This document shows, piece by piece, positions 35,612-44,041 of a stretch of 64,000 nucleotides of DNA (positions are counted from its first letter, which is position 1; the number at the start of each line of letters is the position of its first letter). The DNA lies in NCBI GenBank assembly GCA_036381615.1, contig DASVCL010000066.1:123089-187088 (forward strand), read 5' to 3'. The stretch is from CALANV01 sp036381615. Its GTDB lineage: Bacteria; Pseudomonadota; Alphaproteobacteria; CACIAM-22H2. The notes under the pieces are model-generated. The model saw only the letters and a list, made by a program, of their open reading frames with translations. It was not told the origin of the DNA and searched no databases. The position numbers were made by a program, and so were the translations under genes.

Positions 35612-36585
35612 GCGTCGGCCTCCGCCGGCCACGCCGATGCCTGGGTGCGCTCCGCCCCGCGCAACCGCGCCGAGCGGGCCCGTGGATTGCGAGCAATCTC
35701 CGCCTCGGTCGGACGGATCGCGCGCCGCGACAGAAGGGTGAAGCTGGGCGCGCGGGCGTGCGCCGTGGGTGCGACGGGCAGGTGGCGGGAGCCGCCGTCG
35801 GCATTGCCGCTGCGAAGGCGCAGGAACGTCTTGACCTCGCGATCCTCGAGCGAATGGAACGCGACGACGGCAAGGCGCCCGCCCGGCGTCAGCAGACGCT
35901 CGGCGGCGGCAAGACCCCGGCGCAGTTCGCCGAGCTCGTCGTTCACGTAAATTCGCAGCGCCTGAAACGTGCGCGTCGCCGGATCGATGCCGTCCGCGGT
36001 GCGCCGCACGACGCGCCGGACGACGTCGGCCAGCTCGAATGTGCGCGTGATCGGCTTCTGCCGACGCGTCTCGACGATCGCGCGGGCGATGCGCCGCGCG
36101 TGCCGTTCCTCGCCGTAGCGGAAAATGATGTCGGCGAGCTCCGCCTCGTCGCGGCTGTTGACGACGTCGGCCGCCGTCTCACCGTCGCGCCCCATGCGCA
36201 TGTCGAGCGGCCCGTCATGGCGGAAAGAGAAGCCGCGCGCGGGTTCGTCGACCTGGGGGGAGGAGATGCCCAGGTCGAGAGCGACGCCGTCAACGCGCGT
36301 CACCCCGCGCGCGGCCAAGAGCCGCTCCATGTCGCCGAAGCGGCCCTCGAGGAGGTCAAGCCGACCCGGATACCGGTTGGCCAGTGCGGTGCCCCGGCGG
36401 ATCGCTTCGGGGTCGCGGTCAATGCCGTAGACGCGGCAGTCCGCCGCGAGAAGACGTTCGGCGTACCCGCCGGCCCCGAACGTGCCGTCGACATAGAGTG
36501 CGCCCGCCCGCGGCCGCAGGATGTCGACGACCTCGGCGAGGAGAACGGGGACATGGACCTGAGCGGGGGCGGCGGCTGTCGTCAC
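35608..36585 (-). CDS. rsmH: 16S rRNA m4C1402 methyltransferase RsmH (MraW)
   Basis: A 325-residue SAM methyltransferase modifying C1402 of 16S rRNA. It opens with VHVPVLLAEVVDILRPR, then YVDGTFGAGGYAERLL (SAM motif), YGIDRDPEAIRRG, ALDLGISSPQVDEPARGFSF and LAVVAFHSLEDREVK. The GTG at 36585 overlaps the mraZ TGA as GTGA; the longer open frame upstream lies in mraZ and is rejected. Confidence 0.97.
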   Translation of the reverse strand: MTTAAAPAQVHVPVLLAEVVDILRPRAGALYVDGTFGAGGYAERLLAADCRVYGIDRDPEAIRRGTALANRYPGRLDLLEGRFGDMERLLAARGVTRVDGVALDLGISSPQVDEPARGFSFRHDGPLDMRMGRDGETAADVVNSRDEAELADIIFRYGEERHARRIARAIVETRRQKPITRTFELADVVRRVVRRTADGIDPATRTFQALRIYVNDELGELRRGLAAAERLLTPGGRLAVVAFHSLEDREVKTFLRLRSGNADGGSRHLPVAPTAHARAPSFTLLSRRAIRPTEAEIARNPRARSARLRGAERTQASAWPAEADA

Positions 36586-37028
36586 GGCATGCCTCCGGCG
36601 GCGCCGCTTGCGCGCAATTTCGCGCGCAACTCGGCCTGATGCGCCTTGAAGCGCTCGGGCTCCCAGATCTCGAAATAATGGAGCCGCCCGGCGAACGTCG
36701 CCGCCTCCGTGATCCCGGCATGCTCCATCAAGTCGCGCGGCAGCAGCACGCGGCCTTCCGCGTCGAAGGTCAAGCGCACCATGTCGGGAACCGAAATCAA
36801 CGCGTGGGAGACCGGCGTCGGGGCGAACACCGCGAGCGGGTCGGTTGAAGCGGTGATGCGGTCGAGCGCGGTGCTGGCACAGGCGCGGATGGCCGGCTCC
36901 GTCAGCGAGGGAAAAGCGAGAAACCCGTCCGAATTCAGTTCTGCGAGGGTGACACGGTATTCGGCCGGAACGGAGATGCGCCCCTTCCGGTCGACCTTGA
37001 ACGTGTAACTGGACAGGAAAGACTTCAT
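36582..37028 (-). CDS. mraZ: Transcriptional regulator MraZ
   Basis: A 148-residue AbrB/SpoVT-fold protein with two MraZ repeats: YTFKVDRKGRISVPAEYR (about 8-25) and LTFDAEGRVLLPRDLMEH (about 86-103). The oligomeric ring binds repeated TGGG boxes upstream of its own gene and represses the dcw operon. Such boxes are present here (37139-37183). It is the first gene of the cluster, with a leader of about 115 nt from the predicted promoter. Confidence 0.96.
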   Translation of the reverse strand: MKSFLSSYTFKVDRKGRISVPAEYRVTLAELNSDGFLAFPSLTEPAIRACASTALDRITASTDPLAVFAPTPVSHALISVPDMVRLTFDAEGRVLLPRDLMEHAGITEAATFAGRLHYFEIWEPERFKAHQAELRAKLRASGAAGGMP

Positions 37029-37138
37029 CCCATCCCCCGCGCATCACGCCCCCAGAACCGCCAAGCTATTGGCCAAGCTAGAGAATTAGAAAAATCCCTG
37101 TGCCCCAAACCGGCGGCGAGCTGGATCCAGCGTGTCTA

Positions 37139-37183
37139 TGGGACGAAATGGGATATCATGGGCTAGTATGGGCGTCAACGGGA
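37139..37183. promoter_or_regulatory. MraZ operator: tandem TGGG boxes, 10-bp period
   Basis: TGGG occurs at 37139, 37149, 37159 and 37169, exactly one helical turn apart, with CGGG at 37179 continuing the phase. The E. coli MraZ operator is a run of TGGGN boxes with 5-nt gaps, which this reproduces. The boxes read on the plus strand, opposite to mraZ transcription, and overlap the predicted -10 and -35 elements, consistent with autorepression. Confidence 0.75.
37150..37178 (-). promoter_or_regulatory. dcw/mraZ promoter
   Basis: On the minus strand TTGACG (37178-37173) is followed after 17 nt by TATCCC (37155-37150). Spacing is ideal and the -35 matches five of six bases; the -10 is weaker. 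Predicted transcription starts near 37143, giving a leader of about 115 nt. Both elements lie inside the MraZ box array. Confidence 0.5.
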
Positions 37184-37237
37184 AACCGGGTGAAAATGCT
37201 GGTGTATCGCGGGGTTAACACGCATTAATCGGTTGAC

Positions 37238-37246
37238 TTATCCACA
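37238..37246 (+). promoter_or_regulatory. DnaA box
   Basis: TTATCCACA is a perfect match to the high-affinity DnaA consensus. It lies about 60 bp upstream of the predicted dcw -35 and is the only perfect copy noticed in the intergenic regions read. It may tie dcw expression to DnaA level; a replication origin is not suggested, as no box cluster or AT-rich unwinding region accompanies it. Confidence 0.5.
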
Positions 37247-37336
37247 ACCATGCACAGAGCAGGCCTTGGCCAACCCACAACCAAGGCTGCAGGACCGACG
37301 CGGCAGGATTATGTTCTTTATCTGTTCGATTTGCGA

Positions 37337-37361
37337 CTTGACCGCAAAAAATGCGGTCAAG
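37337..37361. repeat. Perfect inverted repeat between rnpB and mraZ
   Basis: CTTGACCGCA and TGCGGTCAAG form a 10-bp perfect stem around five A residues (U5 loop in the minus-strand RNA). It lies 55 nt past the rnpB 3' end. It may stop rnpB transcription, but the T run is in the loop and not after the stem, so an operator role is equally possible. The remaining bases of 37029-37415 hold no open frame of note. Confidence 0.45.
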
Positions 37362-37415
37362 CTATTGAGCTGACTTGTGCATTAGGGGTAGTGCGAAGGC
37401 CGAGCGAGGGAACTA

Positions 37416-37804
<389 letters not shown>

Positions 37805-37811
37805 ACACCGT

Positions 37812-37840
37812 TACGTAGGCATTTCCGGGCAGGGCGTCAA
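37812..37840 (-). promoter_or_regulatory. rnpB promoter overlapping the upstream stop codon
   Basis: TTGACG (37840-37835, minus strand) lies 17 nt from TACGTA (37817-37812), and the predicted start falls within a few bases of the rnpB 5' end. The -35 box contains the TGA stop of the deacylase gene. The -10 is a weak match. Confidence 0.5.
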
Positions 37841-38349
37841 TCTTGCGCCTCGCCGTCCCCCTCCAGATCGACGATCAGCGGCGGATGTCCGGTCGCCTTC
37901 AGGAACCGGAGGAAATCGTCGGGCGAGATCGCCGTCGTGGCGGTGTTTTCCAGCGGATGGAAGTTCAGAAGCTCGGCGCCGACCATCGCCTTGTCGAGCA
38001 CGAACGTCACGCGGTGTTGCGTGTCGTTGATAAGGGCGAAAGGCGTCACGGAGCCGGGCTCGACGCCGAGAGTCTCGCGCAGGAGTTCCGGTTTTCCGAA
38101 GGACAGCCGCTTGGCGCCGATGCGCCGATGCAGGGTCTTCAGATCGATCCGGCGGTCGGCTTCCGCCGTCACCAGCCACAACCGGCCACCCGCGTCCTTG
38201 AGGAAGAGGTTCTTGGAATGCATGCCCGGCATCCGCGCATGCAGCTCGCGGCTTTCCTCGACCGTGAACACCGGCTGGTGATCCTGCGTGGTGACACGGA
38301 TGCCGAGTTCGGCGAGCTTGCGGAGAAGATCGGCGCGGGTGAGCTTCAT
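37837..38349 (-). CDS. Prolyl-tRNA editing deacylase, YbaK/ProX family
   Basis: A 170-residue free-standing trans-editing protein that hydrolyses mischarged tRNA (Ala-tRNAPro in the ProXp-ala subgroup). The INS/YbaK fold shows HMPGMHSKNLFL-like residues around the conserved Lys46, then KTLHRRIGAKRLSFGKPELL, GSVTPFALIND and the late LNFHPLENTAT. The ATG at 38349 begins MKLTRADLLRKLAELGI, typical of the ProX group. The subgroup is judged from these motifs only. Its stop codon is part of the rnpB promoter. Confidence 0.88.
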   Translation of the reverse strand: MKLTRADLLRKLAELGIRVTTQDHQPVFTVEESRELHARMPGMHSKNLFLKDAGGRLWLVTAEADRRIDLKTLHRRIGAKRLSFGKPELLRETLGVEPGSVTPFALINDTQHRVTFVLDKAMVGAELLNFHPLENTATTAISPDDFLRFLKATGHPPLIVDLEGDGEAQD

Positions 38350-38375
38350 GGCGGATCGGTAGATCGAGGAATGCT

Positions 38376-39119
38376 TCAGTCGCACGATACTGACATGGCA
38401 AGCGCCGTCAGGCGCGCGAACGTCTCGGTATCCAGATTCCCGTCGATGCAGGCGGGCCGGAAATGGCGCTGGAAAGCAATAAGAACGCAACGCGTCGCGT
38501 CGTCGAGAACATCCGTCTGCGGCACGTCGTAGCCATAGGCCGCCAGCAGACGCTGCGCCGCGCCGACACACGTTGAGTGGGTCGCGGTCCGGTGCGGGTG
38601 GACGGACGATGCCGAAGCCGGGACGTCGAATGGCCACAGGCCGATGCCATTCCGGGCGAGGAGCAACCAGTCGAACCGCTCGCCCGGATCCGCCTTTCGC
38701 GTCGGTGCGACGTCCGAATGGCCGACGATGTTGCGGGGCGGAATTGGATGCCGTGCGGTAATGTCGCGGATGAGCTGGATGAGTGCCGCCATCTGGGCGG
38801 GCGGGAAGTCACGGTATCCGAACTCGTGCCCCGGGTTGACGAGCTCGATGCCGATCGAGCGACTGTTGACGTCGCGGTGCCCCCGCCAAAACGACAGGCC
38901 GGCGTGCCAGGCGCGACGTGACTCCGGCACGAGGCGGAACACGCGCCCGTCTTCTTCGACCACATAGTGTGCGCTGACCTTCGCTGCGGGATCGCGCAGC
39001 CGGGCGAGCGCAGCCTCGCCGGTCTCCATGCCCGTGTAGTGGAGGACAAGCATGTCGATGCACGAACCGTCCGCGCGAGCATCGTGATTTGGCGAGGGAC
39101 AGTCGAAGATGTCGATCAC
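38376..39119 (-). CDS. N-acetylmuramoyl-L-alanine amidase, AmpD-like, with peptidoglycan-binding domain
   Basis: A 247-residue zinc amidase cutting the MurNAc-L-Ala bond. The zinc ligands H27 (VLHYTGM), H134 and D144 have AmpD spacing (10 between the last two); E92 and K142 are the catalytic partners. A C-terminal peptidoglycan-binding domain spans about 183-238. No signal peptide is seen, which fits a cytosolic muropeptide-recycling role. GTG 39119 gives the family start (IDIFDCPSPNHDAR); open frame continues to 39251 but without family sequence. It lies 26 bp before the deacylase gene. Confidence 0.88.
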   Translation of the reverse strand: MIDIFDCPSPNHDARADGSCIDMLVLHYTGMETGEAALARLRDPAAKVSAHYVVEEDGRVFRLVPESRRAWHAGLSFWRGHRDVNSRSIGIELVNPGHEFGYRDFPPAQMAALIQLIRDITARHPIPPRNIVGHSDVAPTRKADPGERFDWLLLARNGIGLWPFDVPASASSVHPHRTATHSTCVGAAQRLLAAYGYDVPQTDVLDDATRCVLIAFQRHFRPACIDGNLDTETFARLTALAMSVSCD

Positions 39120-39254
39120 GCGGTGCGACCTGTCGAAAAGGTGCCGTGCGACGCCGGCGCGAAAGGGACCGTCCACGGATTTAGGCGCAACCAGCGTCGC
39201 TGTCCACGGCTTACTCAACGGGAACGGGTGTTCGCGGCGGCCGGCCGGCACCTC

Positions 39255-40136
39255 TCAGGTCGTTTTGGAGACGGCTTCCGGGTCCGGAAGGCGGGGCCGC
39301 CGCAGCACGATGATGCCGACGCCGGCGATCGTCACCGCACCGCCGATCAGGACGTGCAGACTGAGCGGTTCGTCGAGCAGCAACACTGCGAACAGGACCC
39401 CGAACACGGGCACGAGCAGCGTGAAGGGCATCGTCTGGTTCACCGTGTACCGGCGCAGGAGCCGATACCACGCGGCGTAGCTGACGATCGTCACCATCAC
39501 GGCCATGAACAGGATCGACGCGTAGGCCCACCAGTCGGCCGCGGCAAGCGACGCGAGTTGGCCATGCTCCAGGAATGCTGAGACGAGGAAGAGCTGCGGT
39601 GCTGCGAACAGGCTCATATACGCATTCAGGGCGAAACCGTCGACGCTGCCCATTTTCTTGATCTGGATATTGGCGACGGCCCACATGAACGACGCCCCGA
39701 TGATAAGGAATAGCGGCAGCAGGTTCGACGAGAACCGCGGCTCGCCGGCCATGATGACGATGCCGGCGAAAGCCAGAACCATGCCGAGAATCCGGCGCCA
39801 GCCGAGGCGATCGTTGAAGATGAAGGCGGCAAGGATCGCCGCAAAAGGCACCTGGATCTGGATGGCGATGGCCGCCGCCGATGCGTCGACTCCGTCGAGT
39901 CCGGTGAACATCAGGCTGAAATGGACGCATCCAAGCGTGGTCGATAGCGCCACGATTGCGGGCAACTTGTCGCGCGGGATCTTCGTGAACGGGAGCAGGA
40001 GGATCGCGACTGTCGAAAAGCGCAGGCCCATCAGGAAGATGGGCGGGATCTGCGCGAGCCCCCACTTCGCGACCACGAAGTTGAGACCCCAGACGATCAT
40101 GACGAACAGGACGAGGCCGTAGTCGGTGAGCTTCAT
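39255..40136 (-). CDS. EamA/DMT family transporter
   Basis: A 293-residue membrane protein with ten hydrophobic helices arranged as two EamA repeats (residues about 5-130 and 145-285). Motifs include VMIVWGLNFVVAKWGL at the start and WYRLLRRYTVNQTMPFTLLVPVFGVLFA in the second repeat, as in drug/metabolite exporters such as the amino-acid exporters EamA/RhtA. The substrate is unknown. The ATG at 40136 overlaps the uup stop as ATGA, so it is translationally coupled to uup. Confidence 0.9.
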   Translation of the reverse strand: MKLTDYGLVLFVMIVWGLNFVVAKWGLAQIPPIFLMGLRFSTVAILLLPFTKIPRDKLPAIVALSTTLGCVHFSLMFTGLDGVDASAAAIAIQIQVPFAAILAAFIFNDRLGWRRILGMVLAFAGIVIMAGEPRFSSNLLPLFLIIGASFMWAVANIQIKKMGSVDGFALNAYMSLFAAPQLFLVSAFLEHGQLASLAAADWWAYASILFMAVMVTIVSYAAWYRLLRRYTVNQTMPFTLLVPVFGVLFAVLLLDEPLSLHVLIGGAVTIAGVGIIVLRRPRLPDPEAVSKTT

Positions 40137-41959
40137 GAACGTGCCAGCTCCTCGCGCCGGGTCTCGAGTTCGAGCCATCGTTCCTCGGCCGCGGCAAGCG
40201 CCTCGCGTACCGTGCCGATGCGCCGGACGGCATCCTCGAAGGCAGCGCGGTCGCGCTGGTAGAGCGAGCCGTCGGCGAGCATTGCTTCCAGCGTTTTCTT
40301 CTCCTGCGTGAGGCGCTCGATCTCTGCCGGCAGGCCCTCGAGTTCGCGCATTTCCTTGTACGAAAGCCGCGCGCGTGGCTGGCGCTCGGGCCGCTCCGGC
40401 CGCCGCTCGGGCGGCTTCGACGGCGGTCGCGGCGTTGCAATTGACGCGTCGCCGCGGCTTTGCCGCAGATAATCGCTGTATCCGCCTGCGTATTCGCGCA
40501 CGCGGCCGTCGCCCAGCAGGACGAAAGTGCCGTTGACGAGGCGGTCGAGGAAATCGCGATCGTGGCTGACCAGGATCAGCGTCCCGTCGTACTCGTCCAG
40601 CACCTCCTGCAGCAGATCGAGCGTATCCATGTCGAGGTCGTTGGTCGGTTCGTCCAGCACGAGAAGATTGCTCGGCTGGGCCAGTACGCGGGCGAGCAGC
40701 AGGCGGTTGCGCTCGCCGCCGGACAGACTTGCCACCGGCGCTTTGGCCTGTTTCTCGTCGAACAGGAAATCGCGCAGATAGGCGACCACGTGGCGGGAAT
40801 GGCCGCGGACCATGACCCGGTCGCCTCCTTCAGGGCAAAGCGTCTGCCACAGCGTCTTGCCGGGATCGAGCGATGCGCGCCGCTGGTCGAAATAGGCGGG
40901 GTGCACGGTCCGGGCGAGCCGCACCGTTCCCGTGTCCGGCGGGATCTGACCGGTGAGAAGCCGCACGAGCGTCGTCTTGCCGGCGCCATTGGGGCCGATG
41001 ATGCCGATGCGGTCGCCGCGCATGATGCGCGTGGAGAATTCCTTGACGATCGCCCGCGGCGGCTCACCCGGCGCGGTGCCGGGCAGGTACTTGGAGATGG
41101 CCTCCGCTTCGATCATGAGCCGCGAACGGCTTTCCTCCGTCGCGATGGCAAGATTCACCCGCCCTTGCGGGCCGATCCAGGCAGCGCGCTGTGCCCGCAG
41201 CTCGAGCAGTCGTCGTTTGCGGCCCTCGTTCCGTTTGCGCCGGGCGGTGATCGAACGCCCGAGCCATTCGGTCTCGCTCTCGATGCGTCGTTCGAGCCTG
41301 GCGAGCGCCCGCTCTTCCTCCTCGAGGATGGCATCGGACCATGACTCGAAATCCGCATAGCTGCGATCGAGCCGGCGCAGGCAGCCGCGGTCGAGCCAGT
41401 AGGTCCGACGCGAGATCCGGGTCAGGAAGGCGCGGTCGTGGCTGATCACTAAAAATCCGCCCCTGTATGCCAGGAGGAACTGCTCAAGCCACTCGATCGT
41501 CGGCAGGTCGAGGTGGTTGGTCGGTTCGTCGAGCAGCAGAATGTCCGGTTCGGGCGCGAGGGTACGGGCAAGCGAAGCACGTCGCGCCTCCCCGCCGGAC
41601 AATTCCGACAGCCGACGATTCCCGTCGAGCTGCAGGCGCGACAGAACGGTTTCGATGCGGTGCGGTTCGGGCGGCCTAGAGAACGCCTCGGCGACATGAT
41701 CCCACACAGTCATGTCGGTGCGGACCGGCGTTTCCTGGGGCAGGTACGCGATCGTGACGCCGGGCTGCACGAACCGTTCGCCGGCATCGAGGTCGATCAG
41801 GCCGGCGAGAGCTTTGAGAAGCGTCGACTTGCCCGAGCCGTTCCGGCCGACGAGACAGGCGCGGTCGCCACGCTCGATGCCGATATCGAGACTGTCGAAC
41901 AGGGCGCCTCGACCGAAGGAAACGGCCGCGCCTTTGAGCGCAAGAAGTGGTGGTGACAT
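40133..41959 (-). CDS. uup: ABC-F ATPase Uup
   Basis: A 608-residue soluble ABC-F protein with two ATPase domains and no membrane segment. The Walker A motifs are GRNGSGKS at 38-45 and GPNGAGKT in the second half. Each domain has LSGGE signature and LLLDEPTN/LVLDEPTN Walker B sequences. The P-site linker region between the domains is Arg-rich (RRKRNEGRKRRLLELRAQR). The C-terminal coiled coil (about 530-605, LPAEIERLTQEKKTLEAM) identifies Uup, which acts on ribosomes and affects transposon excision. It is 6 bp after the TerB-DnaJ gene. Confidence 0.93.
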   Translation of the reverse strand: MSPPLLALKGAAVSFGRGALFDSLDIGIERGDRACLVGRNGSGKSTLLKALAGLIDLDAGERFVQPGVTIAYLPQETPVRTDMTVWDHVAEAFSRPPEPHRIETVLSRLQLDGNRRLSELSGGEARRASLARTLAPEPDILLLDEPTNHLDLPTIEWLEQFLLAYRGGFLVISHDRAFLTRISRRTYWLDRGCLRRLDRSYADFESWSDAILEEEERALARLERRIESETEWLGRSITARRKRNEGRKRRLLELRAQRAAWIGPQGRVNLAIATEESRSRLMIEAEAISKYLPGTAPGEPPRAIVKEFSTRIMRGDRIGIIGPNGAGKTTLVRLLTGQIPPDTGTVRLARTVHPAYFDQRRASLDPGKTLWQTLCPEGGDRVMVRGHSRHVVAYLRDFLFDEKQAKAPVASLSGGERNRLLLARVLAQPSNLLVLDEPTNDLDMDTLDLLQEVLDEYDGTLILVSHDRDFLDRLVNGTFVLLGDGRVREYAGGYSDYLRQSRGDASIATPRPPSKPPERRPERPERQPRARLSYKEMRELEGLPAEIERLTQEKKTLEAMLADGSLYQRDRAAFEDAVRRIGTVREALAAAEERWLELETRREELARS

Positions 41960-41965
41960 TCCGTG

Positions 41966-42730
41966 CTAACTAACCGGCTCGGACGCGACGGGTTTCTGAC
42001 CGCGTTCGATGCGAATCCGATCATAAGCTGCGTTGATGGCGGCGAGTTTCCGTTCGGCCAGCCGCATGAAATCCGGCGGCAGACCGCGGGCGACAAGGGC
42101 ATCGGGATGGTGTTCCCGGACGAGCCGTTTCCACGCGCGCCGGAGCGTGTCGTCGTCCGCGTTTCGCGGCACACCCAGGATGCCGTAGGGATCGCCATCA
42201 TCTTCGTCGAGATGCGATGCCTTCAGCCGTTGGAAGTGCTCGTCCGACAGGCCGGCGATACGCGCAACGTTCGCAAGGAATTCCAGTTCCACGGCTTGCA
42301 CGCCGCCGCCCTGCTTAGCGATATGGAACAGCGCATCGATCAGTTCCTCAAGCAATCCCTGGTCGTTGCGCAAAAGCCTGCCGATCTGGCGTGCATAGAC
42401 TTCATAGCCGGCAACGTCACGCTTGGCCAGATCGAATACGCGGGCCACGTTCCGCATTTCATCGGGCGGAACGTGGAAAACCTCGCGGAACGCACGAACC
42501 TCGTCCTGCGTCACGCGCCCGTCCGCCTTGCTCATCTTGGCGCCGAGGGCGATGACTGCGATCGTAAAGGCGATCTGCTTGGTCGGATCATCGTCGGCAG
42601 CACCGTCGTCGCGCGACAGTGCATGCAACCGCTCGATCCCATATCCGGCGGCGAGGCCGAGCAGGGCGCCGAGGGGGCCGCCCAAGGCAAAGCCGGCGGC
42701 GCCGCCGAGAATTCTGCCCCAGATCGTCAC
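41966..42730 (-). CDS. DjlA-like protein: membrane anchor, TerB and DnaJ domains
   Basis: A 254-residue protein. Residues about 5-30 are a Gly/Ala-rich hydrophobic anchor (GGAAGFALGGPLGALLGLAAGY) and residues 52-150 a TerB-like helical domain (IALGAKMSKADGRVTQDEV). Residues 182-245 form a J-domain with the HPD motif (LVREHHPDAL) needed to stimulate DnaK. This is the DjlA arrangement, an inner-membrane co-chaperone. It lies between ttuC and uup, with gaps of 15 and 6 bp, probably in one transcript. Confidence 0.9.
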   Translation of the reverse strand: MTIWGRILGGAAGFALGGPLGALLGLAAGYGIERLHALSRDDGAADDDPTKQIAFTIAVIALGAKMSKADGRVTQDEVRAFREVFHVPPDEMRNVARVFDLAKRDVAGYEVYARQIGRLLRNDQGLLEELIDALFHIAKQGGGVQAVELEFLANVARIAGLSDEHFQRLKASHLDEDDGDPYGILGVPRNADDDTLRRAWKRLVREHHPDALVARGLPPDFMRLAERKLAAINAAYDRIRIERGQKPVASEPVS

Positions 42731-42745
42731 CGCCGCTATCCGTGC

Positions 42746-43822
42746 TCAGCAATTGGCCGCGCGGATCGCATCGCAGACGGCTTCGGTCACCTCGCGGGTC
42801 GTTGCCGTGCCGCCGAGATCGGGCGTCAGGCGCGTGCCGGCGCCGGTGACCATCTCGATGGCGCGCATGAGCCGTGCAGACGCGTCCGCCTCACCAAGAT
42901 GCTCCAGCATCATCGCGCCCGTCCAGAACGTGGCGATCGGATTGGCGATACCCTTGCCGGCAATGTCGAATGCCGAGCCATGGATCGGCTCGAACATCGA
43001 CGGGAAGCGCCGCGACGGATTCAGGTTTGCAGTTGGCGCGATGCCAAGGCTGCCGGCCAGTGCCGCGGCAAGATCACTCAGGATATCGGCATGGAGGTTG
43101 GTGGCAACGACGACATCGATCGTCTGCGGCTTCAGGACCATACGCGTCGTCATCGCATCCACCAGCTCTTTGGCGACGGTGACGTCGGGGAAGTCCTTTG
43201 CCACCTCGGCGGCGATCTCGTCCCACATCACCATGGCATGGCGTTGCGCGTTGGATTTCGTGACCACGGTGAGATGGTGCCGCGGTCGCTTTTGCGCCAT
43301 TTCGAATGCGAACCGCATGATCCGCGTGATGCCGGTCCGCGTGAACACGGCGGTTTCGGTGCCGACCTCCTCCGGCAGCCCGCGATGCACGCGGCCGCCG
43401 TTGCCGGCGTACTCACCTTCGCTGTTTTCGCGAATGATGATCCAGTCGAGATCTTCAGGGGCGCAGTTTCGCAGCGGGCTCTGCAATCCGGGCAGAATAC
43501 GTGCTGGCCGCACGTTCGCGTATTGGTCGAACCCTTGGCATATCTTGAGACGCAGGCCCCATAGCGTGACGTGATCGGGAATCTGCGGGTCGCCGACGGC
43601 GCCGAAATAGATGGCGTCGAACTTCCGCAGCGTATCGAGGCCGTCCTCCGGCATCATCATGCCGGTGCGGCGATAGTAGTCCGATCCCCACGGCAAACGT
43701 TCCACCTTCAGGCGGAAGCCGCCATCGCGCTGCTGAAGGACGTCCAGCACCTTGAGGCCGGCTTCGATGACTTCGACGCCGATGCCGTCACCGGGAATTG
43801 CCGCGATCTTGTGCTCGCGCAT
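42746..43822 (-). CDS. Tartrate dehydrogenase/decarboxylase-like (TtuC) oxidoreductase
   Basis: A 358-residue NAD-dependent beta-decarboxylating dehydrogenase of the isocitrate/isopropylmalate family. It begins HKIAAIPGDGIGVEVIEAGL. It then has LPWGSDYYRRTGMMMPEDGL and DHVTLWGLRLKICQGFDQYANVRPAR, which match the tartrate/D-malate subgroup rather than LeuB or Icd. Metal-binding aspartates lie in NLHADILSDLAAAL, and the nucleotide site is MFEPIHGSAFDIAGKGIANP. It could act on D-malate or tartrate, consistent with the dicarboxylate-type TRAP genes upstream; the substrate is inference. The start ATG 43822 is the family start. Confidence 0.88.
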   Translation of the reverse strand: MREHKIAAIPGDGIGVEVIEAGLKVLDVLQQRDGGFRLKVERLPWGSDYYRRTGMMMPEDGLDTLRKFDAIYFGAVGDPQIPDHVTLWGLRLKICQGFDQYANVRPARILPGLQSPLRNCAPEDLDWIIIRENSEGEYAGNGGRVHRGLPEEVGTETAVFTRTGITRIMRFAFEMAQKRPRHHLTVVTKSNAQRHAMVMWDEIAAEVAKDFPDVTVAKELVDAMTTRMVLKPQTIDVVVATNLHADILSDLAAALAGSLGIAPTANLNPSRRFPSMFEPIHGSAFDIAGKGIANPIATFWTGAMMLEHLGEADASARLMRAIEMVTGAGTRLTPDLGGTATTREVTEAVCDAIRAANC

Positions 43823-43870
43823 GGTCTGTCTCGTCTCCGCATCCGTTCGCCGTATTCGCACGGCCAGGAT

Positions 43871-43893
43871 CCTGCCGGACCGGGTCCGGCGGG
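43871..43893. terminator. Hairpin between TRAP genes and ttuC-like gene
   Basis: GCCGGACC and GGTCCGGC flank a single G, extended to 11-bp arms with one G-T pair. It lies 149 nt after dctM and 49 nt before the dehydrogenase start. It may partly stop TRAP transcription or act as a leader structure; there is no T run. No gene is seen in 43823-44041. Confidence 0.45.
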
Positions 43894-44041
43894 AACCCGA
43901 AAGATCATGTCCAAATGACAGTGGAACGACCGTCCGACCCATCGGTGGACGACGGGCGCCCGGTCGCGGCCGTTACGCGCGGCGTGCGGGTGCTAACATA
44001 GACCGGGATCAGCCATAGGGCCAGTCACGTCGATTGGCCTT

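Noticed and set aside
37215..37228. TTAA-N6-TTAA, close to a CtrA site
   Set aside because: The CtrA consensus needs a 7-nt spacer; here it is 6. It is too weak to claim without binding data.
37029..37415. Replication origin next to a DnaA box
   Set aside because: Only one DnaA box is present, with no AT-rich unwinding element and none of the usual origin neighbours (dnaA, hemE, parAB).
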